The translations under genes and the position numbers were made by a program. From the NCBI GenBank assembly GCA_022315425.1, contig JAIUPT010000021.1:372001-436000 (forward strand): a stretch of 64,000 nucleotides of DNA. Direction: 5' to 3'. This DNA comes from Pseudevernia furfuracea (taxonomy: Eukaryota > Ascomycota > Lecanoromycetes > Lecanorales > Parmeliaceae). Below, piece by piece: positions 54,453-64,000 of this stretch (position 1 is the first letter of the stretch; each line of letters starts with the position of its first letter). The notes beneath the pieces are model-generated. The model was not told where the DNA came from, did no database searches, and worked only from the letters and a program-made list of their open reading frames with translations.

Positions 54453-56466
54453 ATGAAGTTATCGATATTGGCTACAATTTGGCTAGTAGCCCCAGTACTT
54501 GGTGATGTGCTCTACGATGCTCTTTTCGTTGGGGATCCTCGTCTGGCGGGTAGAACAACCAGCAAGGGCGCCTACTGCGTGAGCATACTGCAGGTTCATC
54601 AAGTTCCCACTGAAAAACCACATCAGTGCTCGGAGTTGCAAGCCAAGCTCGGCAGTCAAGTTTCGTTTCCTGCATCTGCTACCTTCATCAGCGAGCAGAA
54701 TGGCACTGCACTTGGATACTGGTCGCTTCAAGAGCAAGAAGTAATTCTTACTTGCAGGTTGACTCCAAACTCCACAAACGATGTCTCTGTTGCTGTTTCA
54801 GAACTCGCCAAGCTTCATTGTCAATTCGCTATACGCGGTGGTGGCCGCATGTTCTGGGCTGAATCTGCTAACATTGTAGGCGGTGTGACTGTCGATTTGA
54901 GCTCCTTGACGTCTGTCTCTGTTTCGGCAGATCGCAAGACTACAACTGCAGGCGGTGGGACGCGGTGGTCAGCAATCTATTCCAAACTCGACGCTATGGG
55001 CCTTACCATCGTGGGCGGACGTGTCTTCGACGTTGGAATCGGCGGACTTACCCTTGGAGGTATCGGCATCAGTCTTCAATTGTTTCCAAGCTCACTCGAA
55101 GATAGGCGGGAATCCATGGTTTGCTCCACGATTCGGATTTGTCTGCGATAACATTGCCAACTTCGAGGTGGGTCTCCCAAGTATCCTGGTTCGTCCACCT
55201 GAGGCTGAGCCACAATAGGTTGTACTTGGCTCTGGCCAAGTTGTGAACGCGAATGCTTCTTCGCATCCAGACCTCTACAAGGCTCTCAAAGGAGGCGGCA
55301 ACAATTTTGGCGTGGTAACGAGGTTTGACTTCAAGACATTCGAACAAGGCACCTTTTGGGGAGGCTTTCTCGTGCTCCCCGTGAATAACTCAATGACGCA
55401 GCTAGACTTCGTGCAAATCTTCACCACTGCGTCTGGAGCTGGAGAGGACGATTTTGCAGCAATCGAGAGCGTCCACGCTTTCAATGCTACCGGACGGACT
55501 GCACTTGCTGCAATCATCACGTATACGAAGCCGAAAGCATTTCCTGCAATATTCAAGAACCTCACTGATTTACAGCCGCAGATCGCCAATGATTTACGGA
55601 TTACCAATCTTTTGAATCTTACGACCGAGGCTGGCGCAGCTAGGCATACGTACTCCCTACGAGCAAAGAATCCTGAAATCTGATACAGTCTCTCTAGGCA
55701 TCGGTAATGGAGGACGGTAAGTCAGAATTCGACCCGTTGAAAGAGCATTTAGTTATACAGCCGCGCTCACCACTGCGTGCAGATACGTCTGGGCAACGGG
55801 CACATTCGCCAATAACGCAACGATACTTGCAAAGGTCAATGAGCTTGCCCAAGCAACTTTCAGTAATCTAAAGACCAAGAATGGGAAGTTCACATTCTCG
55901 AATGTCTTCCAGCCTATACCCACATCTATCGTGAGTTGTGGTTCCCGAGCCATTTCTTCCTGGGCCTTATTACAATTTGAGTTGTGAGGATTGTCGCAGG
56001 AGTAAAATATTCCACGGACCTATTTCACGACCTCAGGTTTGATCCCAAAAGAGTTCTGCTGACTCCGAGATTATATAGACCAGCAAGTCTGCAGCTACTG
56101 GCGGTAATGTGCTCGGTTTAGATCCTAGAGAAGGTGACCTGATTTGTATAGCGTCCCTGAACTTTTGCAAAAAACCATAAGGCTCACGAGTGTGTAGGGA
56201 CCAACTTCGTGGCGCAATACTGGGATGACACAGACGAAGCGATTATTGAAAGCGCAACCCAAAATTTCATCAAAAGCGTCAACTATTACACCAAGTCAAT
56301 CGGGCAATTCAAGCCATTCCTCCATATGAACTATGCCTACCCAACGCAGGATGTCATCAACTCGTATGGAAGGGAGAACGTGGACTTTTTGCGTAGGGTC
56401 TCTAGGACGTATGATCCAGCGCAGGTGTTCCAGAGACTCGTACCTGGAGGTTATAAGTTATATTGA
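54453..56466 (+). CDS. FAD-linked oxidoreductase of the berberine-bridge-enzyme type, apparently damaged
   Basis: Secreted flavoprotein family common in fungal secondary metabolism. Start at 54453 with signal peptide MKLSILATIWLVAPVLGDV. Exons: 54453-55059, 55106-55167, 55219 onward, with later introns near 55714-55785, 55931-56080 and 56147-56198. The FAD domain shows SANIVGGVTVDLSSLTSVSV, GGGTRWSAIYSKLD, GGNNFGVVTRFDF, and the BBE C-terminus GREN then RRVSRTYDPAQVFQRLVPGG. Oddities: the usual flavin-linking His is Arg (GGGRMFWAES, codon 54846-54848), and the frame shifts by one base near 55675, where no GT-AG intron restores it. I judge it probably non-functional. Confidence 0.75.
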
Positions 56467-56987
56467 CCGTAGCTGGAGCTAGTCTACGTAATGCGTCGGC
56501 GGGGTAGCTCTGCTGATTGCTCGTCTGCTATGTATGACTGCGAGAATCCAAGAATATTCCCTAAAGATGAACCTTGAGATGAGCAAGTATAAGGTCGCGT
56601 ATATTTTTCCACCATATAGCACAAATACCTGCTGACTCCCTTCTTGTATGTCTCTTTGCACAGATTACCTGGAATGTGCTCATATTGAAGAAACTCTAAG
56701 TAAAGATTTCTATCGTTCCGACTTTTTAGTACACTGTTTTAGAAAGTTATCGATATGGCTTCGATCTTAAAAATCTTTGAAGTTCTGAAAACCACATTCT
56801 ACGCTTTGTACTTGTTTTTTTCAAAATCTATTTTGACATCATGGAACGATGAACTATAGAAGTTCGAATTTTAGAGATTGCATAAAGTATTTGGGCGCCT
56901 ATTCTTTGGATGCAAGAGCAACGAAAATTCAAACCTACTGTATCAACATTTCTCAGCCTCACCATACTATTCACCGCTCAAGTTGCA
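56467..56987. other. AT-rich intergenic
   Basis: 521 bp, AT-rich, no coding signal. Confidence 0.4.
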
Positions 56988-58540
56988 ATGGAGGGTTTAA
57001 ATGATTGTCATCAATCTAAGCTACTTTATACTCAAGAGAGCATATTGAGGTACCAAGATGGCGGATATCATCCGGTCTGTCTTGGGGATACCTTTCAGAA
57101 CGACGGGTATACAATTCACCACAAGCTAGGCTGGGGTGATATTTCAATGGTCTGGCTTGTGGAAGACAGGGAGTACGTTGTTGTAAGATTATGCGTTCTA
57201 GATTTCTACTCATGGTTGAAGGCGGATGCGATGGGCCTTGACTAAGATCATGATTGCTGATATAACAATGCATTCCCATGAGCTTTGATCGCTCGCTAAA
57301 CTATGCAACGGAAGTCCAAGCTCCAGGAATATCGTTCAACTACTTGATGAATTCCCCCGTCAGGAGCCTAATGGAACCCATCAATGTCTGGTATTCGAAT
57401 TACTTGGGCCCACTCTCGATATGGTAATCAGCGAATACAGTGACTACAATGATCCCGAAGAGCGCCTCGAGCCAGACATAATCCTGAGGATATCTGAGCA
57501 GCTGCTGACTACTGTCGCGTTTATATAAAAAACTAATTATGTGCAGGGGGCTAAGTGGGGCCCCAAGATGTTTGCAGCTTCGGCGAACGATGACTTTTCT
57601 CTATTCTCTACAACTGACGTGCAGCAGATATCAGCAGTAGAAACGTTGCCTTTAAATGTAGTCACTCGTCGCAGGTGACCAAGGAAGACCTTTTCAACAT
57701 CCTTGGACGACCAGAATTAGAAAATCTGACTCGACTTGATCGCGAGTCATTAGAAGATAGCCTACCTAAAGCAGCTAGTGAAGACAGCAGGCTGGGATAA
57801 CTGGGTCGAAGAGGATGAGGAAGATCTTCGTATCATTGAGTTCGGAGAGGCTTTCCTTCAAGGGGCAGAGCCGAAAAGGCTCGCCCAGCCTGACACTTTT
57901 TGCGAGCACCGGAAACAATTTTCACAAGCAGTTCCAGTACAGACTCGATCTATGGCGTGTCGGTATCGTGGTGAGAAGGCCGCGCTTCGATTTCTTCGAG
58001 TAGGGAGACTGACATTCGTCGACAGATTTATACATGCGTCGTGGGAGGGCTTCCTTTCCACTATTGGGGAAGCATGAACGCTCTGGTTGCACGGATGATA
58101 GAGTTCATGGGGGAATTGCCAGCCGAGTGGCAGCCGAAATGGCATGAAATCCAGCTGGCTTCCAACTTTGTCCTTGTGATCGTTCTCCGGTAGGCTCAAG
58201 AAGCCCGTGGGCATACAGATAGACACAATCACGACGAGACACGAGAAGCATCCACAGACAGAGTACGCTTTTTACGACGATGGCTGCAATTTTTCGAGTT
58301 AATTGCCTACATCTTTGGGACTAATAGCTATCATGATACGTTTCCTATCCTTTTCGGATAGAGATTTTCGGTACGTGTCTCTGACACTTCTGAAGGCAAC
58401 GATCGTAGCCGCATCTCATATAGACCGACTGATGAGAGATCATGCTCGATCCCTTGGGGGAAGGTGCTTGGCTTACAAGAGTGGCTGGCTCCATGACATT
58501 GAAAGGGATGTCATATCTCGAAGATATAGAGAGTAGTGAT
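56988..58540 (+). pseudogene. Decayed SRPK-like serine/threonine protein kinase
   Basis: Remnants in several frames match the fungal SR-protein-kinase-like family. Start region with YQDGGYHPVCLGDTF and glycine-loop remnant LGWGDISMVW; the usual ALKI Lys reads as Arg (YVVVRLCV). Then NIVQLLDEF, CLVFELLGPTLDMVI, and a catalytic loop reading AADISSRNVAF where the family has HGD, so His is lost. Next come GWDNWVEEDEED and IIEFGEAF, where DFG has become EFG. Late fragments include LVARMIEFMGELPAEWQPKW. Stops and frame shifts separate all parts (for example the TAA near 57527). This cannot encode an active kinase. Confidence 0.82.
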
Positions 58541-59012
58541 CGAGGGTGGTCATGAAATACGGAGATTGGCACGCAAAATCCTGAACGACGCTAGTAGCAG
58601 CCCTAATGCTACTTTCGGAAGGAGTCCCTCCCTGCAATGGGGAACTTAGAAGCATTGGGCCTGATAGGTGCGTTGAACCCCAAAGAAAGCTCAATCTAGG
58701 CGCAATTCGAAACAGATCTAAGCGCGTTATCCAGATAACCGTTCAGGCAGGGCATTAAGTCTTGGCGTTCACTTTGCGTGCCGACCTCCGTAGGCGTGAC
58801 GGAATTACGGAAATACCTAGCGCCTTCTCCTCCTTCCCCGCGATACCATCCCCGCAGCAAAGACAACGAAGACGCTCAAAGGCCCGTACTCGTACTTTAG
58901 CACGCAAGTACCTGCATCTTGCGGTACTACCAGGACTCTTCGGTGAGAAACCTTCTAATCACACATGCTTACTCATCTACCTCCGTGAAAGGTATCAGTA
59001 CTGACAGGTGAA
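58541..59012. other. Intergenic between kinase remnant and CoA ligase
   Basis: 472 bp with no accepted gene; it contains the promoter of the ligase. Confidence 0.4.
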
Positions 59013-61267
59013 ATGCCTTTCAAGTCTACTCAGCCAGATATCCTGCGTATGCCGTTCAGCTCTAGATCTGTCAAGGCCAGGCTGACTTGCTCAATTGAAT
59101 ACAGTGCCGACAGATGTCACCATCTGGGACTGGCTTTTCGATTCTCCTTCCTCTTCCCTCAAAAAGAATCCGTCCTCAGCACTGCGTGGCTACAGTAATG
59201 GCATCACGGGCGAGCGGATCAACTATGCACAGGTTCAAGAGGCGACGACCTACCTCTCGACAGCGTTGGCCAAAAGATATGGACTGAAAGAGGGGGACGC
59301 AGTCGCTTTGTTCAGCCCCAACAATATCTGGTATCCAGTGGCTATGCTAGGAACCTTGAGAGCTGGTATGATTGATGGTCTCCTGGCTGGTTAAGCTACA
59401 TGGTTGACGAGAAATGTGGACAACAGGTGGGGTTGTCTCCGGGGCCTCGCCTGCGTACAACATCGAAGAGATGACATATGCGCTCAACAAGGCCGGTGCC
59501 AAGTTCCTTATGACTGTACCCTCCTCAATGGACGTTGCAGCTGCAGCAGCAAAGAACGCTAGGATTCCAAAGGAGCGGGTCTTCCTTCTTGAGGGCGAGC
59601 TAGAGGGCTTCACGACCATGAAGATGCTTTTAGATATCGGAAAATCATTTGGGGAAACCGGCCAAACTACAAGCTTCAAGATACCCGAAGGCAAGAAGAA
59701 TAAGGACATTCGTGCATTTTTAAGCTTCAGCTCAGGTACGACTGGGTTGCCAAAGGCTGTGATGATTGTATGGCACGATGCTGTTTTGCCGCTCGTACTT
59801 ATACTAATACTCCTGATTTCAGGCTCATCAGAACGTAATCGCGCAGGTCTTGCAGGTACAATTGATTACACCTCCCGATTTGCAGAAGATTCTGGCTGTA
59901 CTTCCAGTCTTTCACAGTAAGTGCTGCACTATTCTTTTTCTAGCAGCCCGTGGGGTCTTCAGGCCCTAGTATTATCGCTGGATAGCTCTGGAGAAATGTC
60001 TTTGTGCCACAAACCTAGCGATTCTGTCCAAAATAGACGGCCCATGGGTTGCTTATGGCTAATGATCAACGCCACCAGTTACCGGCCTGATCCACGCTCT
60101 TCACCTCCCCATCTCCATCAATGCTGAAGTGTACATGCTTCCTGCTTTCACAATGAAGAACCTTCTAGATACCGTGGTCAAACATCAGCTCAGAGAATTG
60201 CTCCTCGTACCGCCAATCCTCATCAGACTTGTTCGTGACCCACTCGTCGACGAGTACGACTTGTCTTGCTTACGTCGATTTTCTACTGGTGCTGCTCCCC
60301 TTTCCGAGGAGATACTCCACCTCTTAAAGAAGAAATTTCCCCAGACTGAATTCAAGCAAGGTATGGGTTCTAAATCTGCCCACCAACGTTGATTTTAACA
60401 TGTTCTCTAGCGTATGGTATGACCGAGTCTTGCTCTTGCATTACGGCTCACCCACCCGAGAAATATGATTATAAGTACGGTCACACTGTGGGAACAATCT
60501 GCGCAAGCACAGAAATCAAAGTCATTGATCTAGATGGCAATGAACTTGGTGTCAATGCGCCCGGAGAGGTAAGGGCAGATTCGACCTCCAATAATAGGTT
60601 GGCTGACCTCAAACGCTTTTTGAAGATTTTGACAAGAGGTCCCCAAATCACGATGGGATATCTCAATAATCCCAAAGCCACCGCTGAGACTTTTGACAAA
60701 GACGGCTGGCTACATACCGGAGATCAGGGCATCATCGATGAGGAGGGTATGCTAACCATCACCGACCGCATAAAAGAAATGATCAAGGTTAAAGGCATTG
60801 GTGTGGCCCCTGCCGAACTTGAAGACTTGCTACTCGGCCATCCAAATGTGGAAGACGTTGCTGTGATGAGCGTGCTAGACGACTATACAGGCGAAAGACC
60901 GAAGGCTTACGTTGTCCCGAAGAGTGGGATCAAAGGTAGCCAAGAATTTGGACAGGAGCTGATAAACTATGTGCAAGAGAGGAAGTCGAGAACTAAATGG
61001 GTTACTGAGCTTGAATTCGTTGGGTGAGACATCCCTTCCTACTAGCTGTAGGATGGCTACCGCAGTACACGTCTCTTGAGTAGGATTTCTTGAGACGTTG
61101 TCCAACACAAGTTGTGCTCTGAAGAAGAAGTGCTGACGCTGGCATCACGTAGAACCATACCGAAATCTGCTAGTGGGAAAATCTTGAGGAGAGTGTTGAG
61201 AGATCAAGCCAAGACAGACAAGAGCACGAAGCTCAAGGAAGATGTTAAGGAGAAGGCGAAACTGTAG
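59013..61267 (+). CDS. AMP-forming acyl/aryl-CoA ligase, 4-coumarate:CoA-ligase-like, peroxisomal
   Basis: Adenylates a carboxylic acid and transfers it to CoA. Eight exons: 59013-59046, 59105-59365, 59427-59767, 59823-59916, 60079-60360, 60411-60568, 60626-61023, 61153-61267; 560 residues, all phases agree. Motifs: AMP-binding P-loop FLSFSSGTTGLPKAVMI, AYGMTESCSC, DGWLHTGDQGIIDEEGML, ITDRIKEMIKVKGI and the catalytic Lys motif IPKSASGKILRR. It ends AKL, a canonical PTS1 signal, so peroxisomal import is expected. The intron 60569-60625 is 57 bp, open and in frame, so its retention would add 19 residues. Substrate unknown; fungal relatives act on phenylpropanoids, fatty acids or secondary-metabolite precursors. 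Confidence 0.9.
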
Positions 61268-61843
61268 CTGAAGCACCTGGTACTGTTCAGTGTGTACTCC
61301 AGGTGCCAAAAACTGTTTGTTCCCGAATCGAACATACTCAGAAGCGAACGTAAGCGTCATTTATCAAGCAAGGAATGTAGATCGAGCAATATCGAGTCAA
61401 ACAGTGGTGCAATGACGTCGGCAGCAAGTACAAAAAGATACCCATGCCCCATAAAGAACGTCCTGCATATCATGCAGCTTGGATCTTCAACAACCCCAGT
61501 AAGCAAAGCACTGGGTAGAGCGATAGTCTAAGAAAACCGGTAAGGGTACAAGAATCGAAGAGGATGTGTAGGAGAAGATGAAATTATAGATATGGTATGG
61601 CATTGCATTTTGGGTATTTCTGTAGATAACCATCTCCACCGGAACTCCTCGCTTTTCTGTCGTTTCAGGTCACCCAACAAATTCATACTGACTGTAAATT
61701 TTCCTACCGCAAGACGAATTGAGCATGCCGCAAAACATGCATAGAGTGCCTCTTCCATCTATCCTGATTTGTGATTCAAGCACGCGCGGCCGCAGTCGCC
61801 TCGATAAGGGACCGTAGGCAGCCGTAAGAGCGCCCCCTATCCA
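61268..61843. other. Convergent 3' flanks
   Basis: 576 bp between the ligase and RPB5. No gene recognised. Confidence 0.4.
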
Positions 61844-62690
61844 TCATATTGCCCAACGATAACTGGCGTATCTCCCCGCCGTCTCACTCCTCCTAATGAT
61901 CTTCACCACCTGCCCCTTCCTCAGCCCCAAATATTTCGCCACCGGATCCCCCACCTGGATCCTCGGCAATTGACTCTCCTTCAACCGATATCGTTTCAAC
62001 AACTCAACCTTCTGCTCCGCACTCAGCAGTTCATGCGTAGGTACTAGCTCATGGTGTGTAATATTGACCAACAGATCCTGCTCTTGGAATGTCTCGATGA
62101 TGGAAGGAAGAACGACGGGGATGATTTTGAGGGCGGCGGGCGTGATGGAGGCCTGTGTGACTAGAATACCGGTGTGGAATTTGTGCTGATTGACGTGGTG
62201 GGCGAAAGCGCGCATTTGTTTTATGCCGATGCTGGCGTCGGAGGAAAACTCGATCCAGATGGTGCCAATCTGGGGCTGGGGGTTGGGTTCGGCTTTTGTA
62301 GGTATGGCGGTGTATTTGGCAAGCATGGCGTCGGTGGGTCTGAAGGAGGTGTTCATTTTCTTGCGGCTGGGTGGTGTGTCAGTCCGGTGCCAGTCACTCA
62401 CCGGGGGGGGGGGTTGGATGATATAGGGGGTTGGGGACAGACTCAGGCGCACCGCTAGAGTCAGCGTAATCTCTGCGGAAATCATCAAGTGAAATCTTGA
62501 CTTCTTCTTCTCCTATCTCATAGCCCTGGTAGAGACCGTCAGCGGGGTATCATTGGAGTAACAGGCGTGGGAGTATTGGTACCCTGTCCTGGCACATTTG
62601 GTGTATCGTTCGCCATGCCCGCCATAGACGGGTGAGTTCTCTATCGGCATCTGCAGCTACCTTTGCTCTTTCCGCGTCTTGGTTGTCCAT
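61844..62690 (-). CDS. RPB5: RPB5 (RPABC1), shared subunit of RNA polymerases I, II and III
   Basis: Jaw-domain subunit common to all three nuclear polymerases. Exon 1 62690-62583 ([29 protein letters not shown]), intron 62582-62526. Exon 2 starts at 62525 ([20 protein letters not shown]); exon 3 begins at 62366 and ends at 61844. The C-terminal domain is textbook: [66 protein letters not shown]. The exon 2/3 junction is uncertain: the best donor (GTGAGT at about 62398) follows an 11-base C run and would be in frame only with one base more or less. The start is chosen by the conserved N-terminus. Confidence 0.92.
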
Positions 62691-63135
62691 GATGTCGGGC
62701 TGGATGTTGCAGTGAGAAAAGGGTTGAAAATGTTTGGATGGCTTCAAGCAAGATGTTTTTGGCTAGCTTGAAAAGCGCTTCGCGGCTAAAATCTACTCCG
62801 CCGAGTCCCGACTTCATTTACAACAGTCAGGTTGATGTTACAGAGTACAGACCACCAATTGCTCGTACCAGCGTTGTCAGTCAGAAGTCATTGGCCTTTC
62901 AGAACTAGCGACTGTTTGGAGTAATAATAACGACAGCTTCTGCTCTTCTGCCTGGAGTTGCCACCAACCAAGGTAGATGCCTAAAAAGCTTAGGCTTACA
63001 GGTCGATATATAGGGACTTTGCAGCCAGGATGGCGAAAACACTCTGCACCTTCTTGCCATTTACATCTTTCTACACTGGAGTCGGAGTCATTTCGAAGAA
63101 GATATTGAGCCAGGCTTGTCAAAAGATACTACATC
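62691..63135. promoter_or_regulatory. Divergent promoter RPB5 / AAA ATPase
   Basis: 445 bp between start codons. No specific site assigned. Confidence 0.4.
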
Positions 63136-64000
63136 ATGAGAAACGGAGAAGCCTCAGACACCCACAAGATGGAGGAGACCTTCGCTACCCATAAGGCTGT
63201 CATCAATGTTTTTGAAGACTACCAAAAACACAACGCCGGCCTTCAAGTTTCTAGCGAGACTGCCATCCTCTCTTCCCTTCGCGGCCGTTATCCAGATTGG
63301 ACAGTGACGGTCACGCCTGGTCACCCAGACCTTTTTGCCTTTGCTATAGCTGGACAAGCCAAGGCAGAGCTGGACACCAAATCCGAGTCGCTGTCAGCAT
63401 GGCGTCTGCATATTCCACCCACCCAGCGTATCTCCCAGGAGGAGGGCAAAATGACGGACCAAGTCCTTTTTGGAAAGTATGACTATGAGTGGAAGGGCAA
63501 ACTCTTCATCGTGTATACCGATATGTTCAGCAACAAAAACTACATCTTGCATAAGCGTGGTCATGAACTTGTTGATGGGCGTTGCAAGGCCACTGATGAG
63601 CTTATCGCTGCTGCTACGAAGTGGAACAACAATGTTCATGACGAGGTGCTTGTCTTCGATCAAGAGTGCTGGACCAAGAACATAGAACTCTGGAGTTCCG
63701 TTCAAGATGCAAGCTGGGACGATGTGATCATGGACAAGGACATGAAAGAGACACTGGTCAACGATGTTGAAGGCTTCTTCGACTGTAGAGACAACTACAA
63801 AGAGTTCTCAGTGCCTTGGAAGAGGGGCATCATATTTCACGGTTTACCTGGAACTGGCAAGACTATCTCCATCAAGGCGCTCATGAACGCTCTCTACAAG
63901 CGTCCGGATCCGATCCCCACGCTTTACGTCAAATCTCTGGCTGGATGGTAATTCGCCCTCTGCTAAATGTCACAAGTAGAGCTAACCCAATCTGTAGTCA
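63136..64000 (+). CDS. AAA+ ATPase of a fungal Bcs1-related clade, 5' part (continues past window)
   Basis: Exon 63136-63947 (270 residues), intron 63948-63997 with GTAATT donor, and the next exon starts at 63998. The N-terminal region (HKAVINVFEDYQKHNAGL, YDYEWKGKLFIVYTDMFSNK) is the accessory domain seen in many fungal AAA proteins of unknown role. The AAA module begins near 215 (DVEGFFDCRDNYKEFSVPWK) with Walker A GIIFHGLPGTGKTISIKAL. Walker B and the sensor motifs lie beyond the window. Family assignment is good; the physiological role is unknown. Confidence 0.87.

Noticed and set aside
1..64000. CRISPR array, insertion sequence or bacterial operon features
   Set aside because: Spliced eukaryotic genes throughout; no spaced direct repeats of CRISPR type and no transposase seen.

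Overview
The window is nuclear DNA of a filamentous ascomycete (Pezizomycotina). The evidence is many short GT-AG introns (about 45-85 bases, CTRAC-type branch points), families typical of these fungi (DASH subunit Dad2, Rrn6, Ecl1, a Pth11/SAT4-type rhodopsin-fold receptor, fungal CRM1 with Thr at the leptomycin site) and dispersed genes on both strands without operons. I cannot name the class or species. Exon borders below were read by eye; most were checked for reading-frame consistency, and exceptions are stated.

Layout. 1-7.2 kb: 3' half of CRM1/exportin-1, an uncharacterised coiled-coil protein whose frame switches once, and the RNA polymerase I factor Rrn6. 7.4-16.9 kb: a run rich in chromosome-segregation genes: SPC25, a CHY/RING ubiquitin ligase, a basic protein with a TPX2-like motif, DAD2 and shugoshin, the last two divergent from one 292-bp promoter. 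16.9-28.3 kb: gene-poor, with long G/C homopolymers, holding an ECL1-type zinc protein, an arrestin-like protein and a Cys-rich membrane protein. 28.3-31.2 kb: convergent KDM8-like JmjC oxygenase and AlkB-like dealkylase. 31.2-38.1 kb: poorly conserved genes, an RBR ubiquitin ligase and a zinc-finger-like protein. 38.5-49.8 kb: PEX7, a vWA-like protein, two small upstream genes, mitochondrial GTPase MTG2 and a receptor with a repeated cytoplasmic tail.

51.4-61.3 kb looks like accessory DNA. It has a stop-riddled pseudogene ending in a histone H3/CENP-A-like fold, a CRYL1-like dehydrogenase, a damaged BBE-type flavin oxidase lacking its FAD-linking His, a decayed SRPK-like kinase, and an intact 4-coumarate:CoA-ligase-like enzyme ending in the peroxisomal signal AKL. 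The window closes with RPB5 and the 5' part of an AAA ATPase gene.

The most unusual signal is the H3-fold pseudogene at 51447-52782: an unfamiliar N-terminal region with Lys-rich hexapeptide repeats is joined to a divergent H3-like domain whose loop 1 has CENP-A-like length. All five in-frame stops can be explained by single transitions, as expected from RIP-like mutation.
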